This document shows positions 1 through 6,018 of a stretch of DNA of 11,267 nucleotides, in pieces (position 1 is the first letter of the stretch; every line of letters starts with the position of its first letter). The notes under the pieces were generated by a model. The model was not told the DNA's origin, searched no databases, and was given only the letters and a program-made list of their open reading frames with translations. Made by a program: the position numbers and the translations under genes. The DNA is from Chrysochromulina tobinii. Taxonomy: Eukaryota; Haptophyta; Prymnesiales; Chrysochromulinaceae. Location of the stretch: positions 1 through 11,267 of the forward strand of contig JWZX01000971.1 of assembly GCA_001275005.1 (NCBI GenBank), in the 5' to 3' direction.

Positions 1-53
1 ACGGCCGGGAGACCTCTCCCCGCCTATCCCCTTTCCCCCTGGCTGGGCTACTG

Positions 54-122
54 ATGGCCCCGCCGACTGTCTCTTCACACGGTGGTTCACGGCCGCTTAA
101 GGGGTCAAGCGGCATGGCATGA
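54..122 (+). promoter_or_regulatory. Upstream ORF (22 codons) abutting the glycosidase start
   Basis: An ATG at 54 opens a 22-codon frame that ends in TGA at 120-122, immediately before the ATG at 123. A second in-frame ATG at 114 gives a minimal ATG-GCA-TGA. If the glycosidase mRNA begins upstream of 54, scanning ribosomes would meet this uORF first and could re-initiate or leak through at 123 or 138. The peptide matches nothing I recognise. Whether it is transcribed is unknown. Confidence 0.3.
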
Positions 123-1907
123 ATGGCATGGAAAAAAATGGAGTCAACGCGATGCTTGGCCGTCGGCCTCTCTGCAGGCCTCGGTCTTGGCTTCGCCCTG
201 TCGCTCGCGATGGGCAAGCAGAGAGTCGTGGCGGCCGTGGCGACTCCGGCGCCAGAGCCGCAGTGGCAAGCCCACGCCGAGTTTCTCGGTGATGCATTCA
301 ACTGGGTGGCATCACATGCACCGTGGTTTGAGTGTTCGGATGAAGACATCACCACCACGTACTACTACCGCTGGCGTCTCGTGTGGCTGCACATTCGACG
401 GACGCGTTTTGGGCCCGTGCTCACAGAGTTTCTAGGGCACGTGAATTGGGCCGGCCCGGCCGGCACGATCAATTGCCCGTTCGGCCATCAGGCTGCCGAG
501 GCACGCTGGGTGCGCGATGCTGGGCGGATGCTCGAGAACTACACCCTCTTTTGGTGGCGCCACCCAAAGGCGGATCGGCGTTACACGTGGTGGCCCGCAC
601 ACGCGACGCTCGAGGGCTTCCGGCTGCACGGCCGCCTCGACGTGCTCGAGCGGCTTCGCCCCCACCTCGAGGCCGAGTATGCACGTTGGGTCGAGCGCTC
701 AACGGTCCCGACCAAGGGCGCTCCCGAGTGTGCATGGCAGGCAGCACACGACGACGGCGAGGAAAACTCGATCGGCCTCGACGGTTGCCGGCCAACGATC
801 AACGCCGCCCTCTACGGGGAGGCCGCCGCGCTGGCCACGATCAGTCGTCTGCTCGGCGCGTCGGCTGCGCTGGTCGATCATTTTGAGGCGGATGCGCGCC
901 GCTGGCAAGCGGCGCTCGAGAGCCTGTGGCGGCCCGACCTTCGCTTCTTCGTCACGCGGGCGCTGCCGCCGCCCGCCAGCCGCGCCCGTGAGATCGCAGC
1001 GCGGCGCACGAAGCTCGGCTGCCTCTATTGCTACGGTCGAAGGCGAGGACCGAAGGCCTGCCCTCCCGACTGGCCCGCAGGCGAGCTGGTCGATGTGCGC
1101 GAGCTGCAGGGGCTAACGAGCCCCTGGTACCATCGAGCCGCACGCGCCGAGCATGCAGTCGCCTTCGAGCAGATTCGCTTGGAGCGTGGCTTTGCGGCGC
1201 CATGGGGCGTGACGACGGCCGAACGACGCCACCGATGCTACAACTTCTCAACCTGGTGCCCCACGAGTTGGCACGGTCCCGTCTGGCCGTTTGAGAGCGC
1301 CAAGCTGGGCACCGCGCTGATCAACGCGCTGCACGACGTGAGCCAGCGCGCCCGGTACGGCGCGCACGTGCGTCCCGCGGACTTTATCGCCTTCCTGGGC
1401 ACGTACGCGCGCATGCATACTCAAGGTCGAGCCCGCGACGTGCCGGCGGGCACCCCGTTCGTGGGTGAGAGCTTCCACGGTGACGAGGGCTACTGGCTCA
1501 CGCGCGAGCTGCTGTACGAGCGGCGCCAGGGCGATCGGAATCGTGGAGAGCATTACTTCCACTCATCGTACGTCGACCTCGTCCTCTCGGGCTTGGTCGG
1601 GGTGCACGTGCTGCTGCCGACCGACTTGGCTGCGCACGCGGAGGCTGAGCGGAGCACGAGCCCAGGCTTTGGCGCGGGCGGGGCGGCCCTGCTTGTCGTC
1701 GAGCCGCTCGTGGAGATCGGCACGCCGGCCGCGGTCACGTACTTTGCCACGAGCGGCATGCTTGTGCGTGGTCGGCAGGTTGCCGTGGCCTACGATGGCA
1801 CGGGGGGCGAAAGGCCCCGGTATGGCATTCGCGGCCTCGCCGTCTGGCTCGACGGGGTGCTGGTCGCGCAAGCCCCAGGGCTGAGGAGGCTCGTAGTGCG
1901 GTTGTAG
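123..1907 (+). CDS. MGH1/GH63-like six-hairpin glycoside hydrolase, membrane-anchored or secreted
   Basis: A 594-residue protein resembling the mannosylglycerate-hydrolase (MGH1)-like glycosidases, which have an (alpha/alpha)6 barrel. Motifs seen in order: CPFGHQAAEARW (118-129); the SIGLDGCRPTINAALYGEA block (216-234), where D220 is a candidate acid; PWYH (334-337); TTAERR (364-369); SWHGPVWPFESAKLG (382-396), the family's W-N/H-G-P-x-W-P-F signature; GESFHGDEGYW (448-458), where E449 is a candidate base; and HSSYVDLVLSGLVGV (480-494). A Cys-rich Arg/Pro insert lies at about 292-325. Residues 9-30 are hydrophobic after a basic start, suggesting a signal peptide or type II anchor and action in the secretory pathway or at the surface. 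The first ATG (123) and M6 (138) are both possible starts; the second gives a more typical signal sequence. The exact sugar substrate cannot be read from sequence. Residues 510-594 form a probable beta-rich tail. No intron is needed to keep the frame. Confidence 0.82.
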   Translation: MAWKKMESTRCLAVGLSAGLGLGFALSLAMGKQRVVAAVATPAPEPQWQAHAEFLGDAFNWVASHAPWFECSDEDITTTYYYRWRLVWLHIRRTRFGPVLTEFLGHVNWAGPAGTINCPFGHQAAEARWVRDAGRMLENYTLFWWRHPKADRRYTWWPAHATLEGFRLHGRLDVLERLRPHLEAEYARWVERSTVPTKGAPECAWQAAHDDGEENSIGLDGCRPTINAALYGEAAALATISRLLGASAALVDHFEADARRWQAALESLWRPDLRFFVTRALPPPASRAREIAARRTKLGCLYCYGRRRGPKACPPDWPAGELVDVRELQGLTSPWYHRAARAEHAVAFEQIRLERGFAAPWGVTTAERRHRCYNFSTWCPTSWHGPVWPFESAKLGTALINALHDVSQRARYGAHVRPADFIAFLGTYARMHTQGRARDVPAGTPFVGESFHGDEGYWLTRELLYERRQGDRNRGEHYFHSSYVDLVLSGLVGVHVLLPTDLAAHAEAERSTSPGFGAGGAALLVVEPLVEIGTPAAVTYFATSGMLVRGRQVAVAYDGTGGERPRYGIRGLAVWLDGVLVAQAPGLRRLVVRL

Positions 1908-2047
1908 CCGACAGACAAGTGCGCTTCGCAAGGGCACGCCGAATGGAGTTCCCCCCTCTGTTCCTTCCGCGCCAGAACAGTGCGGTGTAGATTTACGCTC
2001 TCGCCATTGAGCATTTGGCGAATTCGCGTCATCGCGAGCGTCTTCAC

Positions 2048-2069
2048 GGAATATTCTTCGGAACGTTTC
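2048..2069. promoter_or_regulatory. Heat-shock-element-like inverted repeat upstream of the GNAT gene
   Basis: GAA-TA-TTC at 2049-2056 is a perfect two-unit nGAAnnTTCn motif. Further TTC, GAA and TTC trimers at 2057, 2061 and 2067 are out of the 5-bp phase. It lies in a relatively AT-rich stretch about 30 bases before the ATG at 2086, so it could be part of the promoter. A two-unit match is weak evidence. Confidence 0.2.
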
Positions 2070-2085
2070 GTGTGATTATTCGGAG

Positions 2086-2817
2086 ATGGCAGGAACGCTG
2101 TGCTCGCTCGCGGCACTCACGACCGCCGCCTGGTCCGTACAGTCCACGTCGTCACCTGGGGCTATCCGAGCTGCTGCTGCTCTGTGCATCGATGAGTTTG
2201 AGAAGCTGCCGCTGCCGCTGCTTCCATATCCAGGATGGCAGGAGCGCGCGAGGGAGGAGGCCGTTATGAAGTGGACTGCAAGTCGAGAGCCGCTTTTGGC
2301 GGGTTCGCAGCCGCATGCGCTGATAGTAGCGGTTCGAGACGAGACCGACTCGGGGCGTTACTTTGAGGGCGTTTCCGACGAGTTGCTCGGCTTTGCAGAG
2401 ATGGGTCTCTTGCCGGCGCCACCCGAGCGCCGGGTGGCAGAGCCAGTGACGGCAGCGGAGGCGGCGGCAGCGTCGAAGGCTCGCAGTAATCCGCTGCTGT
2501 ATCCGTACCTCGCCAACCTCGCCGTTAAGCGCGGAGCGCGGCGTCTTGGCCTCGGGAAGGAGCTCGTGCTCGCCACGGAGCGCAAAGCCGCTGACTTTGG
2601 ATTCGATCGCCTCTACATTCGGGTTGACAGGCAAAACTTTGATGCGCGGCGGTTATACGATCGGCTTGGATATCGGCTCGTACACATGCAGCCACGCACA
2701 GACGTACGAAAAGGGGCTGGCGCAGATCTCTTCCTACGCAAGGACTGGGTGCGAGAGGACAACGAGGCGCGGGCGGACACGGAGATCGCCGCACGTGGCA
2801 CGAAAATGAGTCTGTAG
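2086..2817 (+). CDS. GNAT-family N-acetyltransferase, possibly organelle-targeted
   Basis: A 243-residue protein with a recognisable GNAT core. Strand beta4 with LYPYLANLAVKRGARRLGLGK (138-158) contains the acetyl-CoA pyrophosphate-binding motif R-R-x-G-x-G (R152, R153, G155, G157). The following helix (about 158-171) leads to LYIRVDRQNFDARRLYDRLGYRLV (176-199), the motif B pattern in which an Asn and the Ala-x-x-Leu-Tyr-x-x-x-Gly-Y/F helix close the cofactor site. An acidic, alanine-rich insert (about 110-134) separates the central strands. Residues 1-34 have no Asp or Glu and are rich in Ala, Ser and Thr, like a plastid or mitochondrial transit peptide. Acetyl-CoA-dependent N-acetylation is the expected chemistry, but the acceptor (protein, amine or metabolite) cannot be told. 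It lies 178 bases behind the glycosidase on the same strand, too far to be one unit. Protein length is normal for a plastid-type GNAT. Confidence 0.82.
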   Translation: MAGTLCSLAALTTAAWSVQSTSSPGAIRAAAALCIDEFEKLPLPLLPYPGWQERAREEAVMKWTASREPLLAGSQPHALIVAVRDETDSGRYFEGVSDELLGFAEMGLLPAPPERRVAEPVTAAEAAAASKARSNPLLYPYLANLAVKRGARRLGLGKELVLATERKAADFGFDRLYIRVDRQNFDARRLYDRLGYRLVHMQPRTDVRKGAGADLFLRKDWVREDNEARADTEIAARGTKMSL

Positions 2818-3741
2818 TTGAAATTGTGCGAATGGTGATCTCAGGCCGGCGCGGCCAATATGTACTGTCTAATGAAAATGCGTAAATGCGAAAGGCCTTT
2901 AAGGCGCGAATGAAAGCGCGGCGCGAAGTACGAGACGGCGGGTCGGGTGGGCGGGTGCCCCCGTGCGCGGGGGCGTGCGGCGCGCGGCGACGGAGGGTTG
3001 TCGCGCCGGCGGCCGGGCCGGCTGCGGGCTCGCGCCTCGCCGCCGCGCCGCCCCCGCGCCGGCGCGCGGCTTTCGCCCCCCGCTCCGCTCACCGGACACC
3101 CGCAACCCGCGGCATACGACCGTTCGAGCCAAGCCGAGCCGTTCCGGTTCGACAGTTTGTTGTCCGCTTGTTCACCCGCACGCTTCTCGCATCTCGCTTG
3201 CGCCGTTCCGACCCGGGACCGCCCGGCCGGGGGCGGAGCGCGGACTAATGCGCGGACTAAGCGGAAATAGCGTGGTCGCTGCAATATCGCGGCATGTGTT
3301 GTAGTTGTATCGCGGCAACCATAGGTAATCAATACGATATACTGGTTACAACTGCACTACTGGGCGGTAGCGGTCGTCTCTCGACTCGGACTCGGACGAC
3401 ACGCTTTACCGAGATACCTTGTACAGTCTCCTGTATGACTATCCGTGGGACATGCCATGCTCTGCCACCCCACATGCTTTGATTGTTGGTTCTGATGCGC
3501 GAATACTAGATGTTCGTGCACATGCGTGAATCTATATACATGCGATCATGATGATGACGGTCCTGTTTCTGTGCATTGTGCCTACTGGTGCTGCACATAC
3601 GATGAGGCCCGGTGGAGCACGAGGGGCATGCGGCATGGTGATGGCGTTCATTGTGACCAAGTGTGGTGTTGAAGGCTCGACCGGCGGACCGCGACGCGAT
3701 TTATGAAGGCTTTGAGCACAGACGAGATTCATCGCGTTGCC
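2818..3741. other. Gap between convergent genes, with a GC-rich island
   Basis: No convincing gene. Bases about 2935-3240 are almost pure G+C with dense CpG and many short inverted repeats. One is a perfect 7-bp stem at 2957-2963/2968-2974; another is CCGCCC/GGGCGG at 3219-3224/3231-3236. A 9-bp direct repeat (gcggactaa) sits at 3240-3248 and 3252-3260. Composition then falls to roughly even GC (3260-3700). The 3' ends of the GNAT gene (+) and the repeat-containing gene (-) face each other here, so poly(A) sites should lie inside. A CATAAA on the minus strand just past 3742 is the only candidate I see. Open frames through the island are Arg/Pro/Ala-rich and have no recognisable domain. Confidence 0.5.
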
Positions 3742-5067
3742 TTAGGCCACACCGGCATGCGCCATGCCCCAGCCCTGCACCCGCTGCACTATTGCGAGTG
3801 CCACATTCCTCGTGAGCCGGCTCTTGAGGCTCGTCTGCAGGTTGAGAACCTGTCGGCGTGCTCCCCGACGCAGGGGTCGCGCATCCGACTGCACGCCCAT
3901 CTCGACGCCCATCTGCACGCCCATCTCGTGGTTGGGAGCCTGGCAATGCCACCAGCAGAGGAGTAGCAGCGCGAGCAGCATGATTGCGAACGGGATCAGC
4001 TGCTGGCAAGCCCTACGCAACAGCTTGGCATCCACACGCATGGCACAGCCCTCTTCACTGCTGATGGTCCCATCGTACGACGCCCTGGCTGGAAGCTGGG
4101 AGCTGTGATCAACAGTTGCGGCCATCGGTGCCGGTTCCGAGTCCTCCATAGTCGCCTCACACTCGGGCACGGGGCTCAGGCTGGCTGATGCATCAAAGCG
4201 ACCGAACGCCAACTCGTCAAGATGATGGGGCCACTCGCTCGTCTCTGGTTGATGGCCCAAATGCCATCGGACGCGCCCAATCTCATGGTCCACCGCGTGT
4301 TCACAGTCCACTGCGTGCTCACAGTCCACCGCGTCCACGGTCTTCGGCGTCGACTCGACCACGCCCATGACGTACTCTCGGCGTAAGCTCGGCGTAACCA
4401 CGGTCGTCGGCGTCGACTCGACCATGTCCACGGCCGTCGGCGGCGATTGCGTCCCGCAAAGGGCGTCCATGACTGAGGCGGGGCTGCTATCGCCGACGAC
4501 TTCGGCTTTGTCAAGGTCACTTTGCTCCTCGAGCTTCGTCGCCTCGAGCTTCGTCCGCCGGATCCACCACGAGTCCTGGAGGTCTTTCGGAAGTGGAGAG
4601 GCAGGTCCGCCGCGGCTGTGATCAGCTGCACAAACCAAGCTCCGCTGTAGCTTTGCGACCGCGTCCCACGAGATCGACCGTGCCAGTGCCAGGTCCTGCT
4701 CCTTGGCTTGCGTCTGCGTCAGCACTTTGGGTGGTGCAGCTGTAGGTGCGGCCACGGCTGACTCCATGCCGACCATGGCTGACTCCACTTCCCATGAGGC
4801 AGCGGCATCGGCCTCTTTTCTCCCCTTCTCTCCTGACGCCTCTGCGATGGCCAGCTTGTGGGCGCGCGCCCGCGCCAAGCGTTCTGCGCGTTCTTCGGGC
4901 GACGGCGGCACAAGAGCGTCGACGCGCAAATCTTGCTCATCATCTTGTTCGACCATGACAGGCCGAGCTGAATATGGATATGCATCCGTTGGAGTGAAGG
5001 ATTTCTTGGATCGCTTGCGGCGCCGTAGCCATGTAGACTTCACCGCAAGGGACGTCACGAGAAACAT
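3742..5067 (-). CDS. Unrecognised protein with internal repeats and a C-terminal membrane segment
   Basis: A 441-residue protein counted from the first ATG (5067). The frame is open further, to about 5220, but without an ATG there. I do not recognise a family. The N-terminus is hydrophobic then very basic (RRRKRSKK near residues 15-22). A charged helical stretch follows (about 58-90: EERAERLARARAHK), then a disordered Ser/Thr/Pro/acidic middle. Small in-frame repeats occur: VESTPTTV and VESTPKTV (about 216 and 237), VDCEHAVDCEHAVDHE (248-262), and MGVQMGVEMGVQ (382-393). One strong transmembrane helix, LIPFAIMLLALLLLCWW, lies at about 357-373, preceded by LLRR and followed by a basic tail of about 68 residues. 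A single-pass membrane protein with a large N-terminal soluble domain is likely; topology is inferred. The repeats are also exact at DNA level, which suggests recent slippage. It could be a lineage-specific protein. Confidence 0.6.
   Translation of the reverse strand: MFLVTSLAVKSTWLRRRKRSKKSFTPTDAYPYSARPVMVEQDDEQDLRVDALVPPSPEERAERLARARAHKLAIAEASGEKGRKEADAAASWEVESAMVGMESAVAAPTAAPPKVLTQTQAKEQDLALARSISWDAVAKLQRSLVCAADHSRGGPASPLPKDLQDSWWIRRTKLEATKLEEQSDLDKAEVVGDSSPASVMDALCGTQSPPTAVDMVESTPTTVVTPSLRREYVMGVVESTPKTVDAVDCEHAVDCEHAVDHEIGRVRWHLGHQPETSEWPHHLDELAFGRFDASASLSPVPECEATMEDSEPAPMAATVDHSSQLPARASYDGTISSEEGCAMRVDAKLLRRACQQLIPFAIMLLALLLLCWWHCQAPNHEMGVQMGVEMGVQSDARPLRRGARRQVLNLQTSLKSRLTRNVALAIVQRVQGWGMAHAGVA
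3894..3929. repeat. 12-bp tandem repeat, three units, in the coding region
   Basis: Units at 3894-3905, 3906-3917 and 3918-3929 share cgcccatct and differ only in the last three bases. On the coding (-) strand they give the MGVQ/MGVE repeat just after the membrane segment. The period is a multiple of three, so copy-number change would keep the frame. Confidence 0.85.
4281..4330. repeat. 18-bp tandem repeat, two near-identical units plus a degenerate third
   Basis: Units 4295-4312 and 4313-4330 differ at two positions, and 4281-4294 is a degraded partial copy. They encode the VDCEHA/VDHE repeats on the minus strand. The 18-bp period keeps the frame. Confidence 0.8.
4335..4424. repeat. Direct repeat of about 27 bp with a 63-bp period
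   Basis: Bases 4335-4361 and 4398-4424 match except for one base (tctt versus tcgt). They encode the two VESTP-x-TV segments on the minus strand, spaced 21 codons apart. This looks like an older duplication of a 63-bp unit whose other half has diverged. Confidence 0.75.
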
Positions 5068-5252
5068 GCGCGCGCCGGCCAACGTCCACGGGGCTGCGCC
5101 GCCCCGTGTGACTAGCACGACAAGGTCCGGCCGCAACGTGGCGCCGCCAAGAGCGTCCGACAAATCTGCCCGCCCCCTGCGTTCAACTCGTGCAGAGTCT
5201 GCTGCCTCTCTGCGCACCAATACTGCTGTGAATTATAACCATTGGCTGTGAA

Positions 5253-5302
5253 GCACACGTCGCGTACACTCTCCGGGCCCCCTAGCACAAGGGCCTCTAT
5301 CG
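5253..5302. repeat. Diverged partial copy of the 75-bp repeat
   Basis: It shares the block ctctccgg-g/a-ccccctagcaca with bases 5522-5542 and gggcctctatcg with 5473-5484. The first half of the unit is not clearly preserved here. It is separated from the tandem pair by about 105 bases. Confidence 0.6.
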
Positions 5303-5408
5303 CTATGAGGCCGTGAATCGGCAGAAGTTGGGGGCGAGGCAACCACCTTCGCACCTTGTGGTTTACCGCCTCACACGAACCAAGAAGACTAGAAGAGTAT
5401 CTGATGGT

Positions 5409-5546
5409 GAGTCTTCTGCTGCTGCTGTTCAACACAACACGCACGCAGTACCTCCGGACCCCAAGCACGAGCGGGCCTCTATCGAGTCTGCTGCTGCTGC
5501 TGTTCAACACAACGCGCGATACTCTCCGGACCCCCTAGCACAGGTC
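5409..5546. repeat. Tandem pair of a 75-bp repeat
   Basis: Unit 1 (5409-5483) and unit 2 (5484 to about 5546) both start GAGTCT, continue with a CTG microsatellite and gttcaacacaac, and end with a ctccggacccc block. Unit 2 lacks the final gggcctctatc and runs into unique sequence. This is a minisatellite-like duplication with microsatellite cores at about 5415-5428 and 5488-5502. Confidence 0.75.
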
Positions 5547-6018
5547 TACGAGTACAATGTAAAGAATTCTTCTTGGCTGTGATCAATACGCTTAAATACG
5601 CTGCCTCCGGGAAAGAAAAGCGTCCAGTGCGGTCCCTCGAAAAATGAAGATGAGGGGGGGGGGGCAAAACGAAAGCCTACCAAGGACGGAATGGCCTGGC
5701 CCTGCGAGGATTTCGTCCACATGGTGTCTTACATGGTGTCGAAGAGTGTTTGGTGTGAGGAGCCCTTCTGGTGATGAGGCCGGAGGGAACTGCAAGCAGT
5801 CCAAGGTGCAGTCTGCAGTGTGCAGAGTCGAGGCTGATGAAAAATGTTAAAATCCTGACTCAAAAGTCAAATGACAAATCCCGCCTGCGCGTGCGCGAGC
5901 GAATTTTCCGCCGCAGCTCGTAACGATGGCATTATAGTTGGCTACCTCGATTGGCTAACGGACGTGACCCGCTGTCGATCGGTCAACGAATCACAAAACC
6001 TGAAATACTCGGCCGGCG

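Larger units (their letters stand above)
5068..6018. other. Intergenic region between two minus-strand genes, rich in short repeats
   Basis: This separates the 5' end of the membrane protein gene from the 3' end of the polycystin gene. It contains diverged copies of a repeat of about 75 bp, CTG microsatellites, an 11-G run (5654-5664) and a 10-bp direct repeat (acatggtgtc at 5719-5728 and 5731-5740). Base composition is more even than in the genes. The promoter of the membrane protein gene should lie here, but I see no clear TATA box. No protein-coding frame in it looks real. Confidence 0.5.

Noticed and set aside
3118-3156. tRNA-like T-loop sequences (gttcga twice)
   Set aside because: No matching A box, acceptor stem or anticodon arm could be built around them.
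2841-3332. 163-residue minus frame and several + frames through the GC island
   Set aside because: Open only because stop codons are rare in G+C-rich DNA. Arg/Pro/Ala-rich with no motif.
5068-5220. N-terminal extension of the membrane protein to a TTG at 5220
   Set aside because: No ATG in this stretch and a non-standard start is unlikely for a eukaryotic gene. An upstream exon cannot be excluded.
4703-5251. 182-residue + frame opposite the membrane protein gene
   Set aside because: The minus strand has the clear membrane helix and in-frame repeats; this frame has neither.
5409-5546. CRISPR-like repeat array
   Set aside because: Too few copies, no regular unique spacers, and a eukaryotic context. 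It is a simple tandem duplication.
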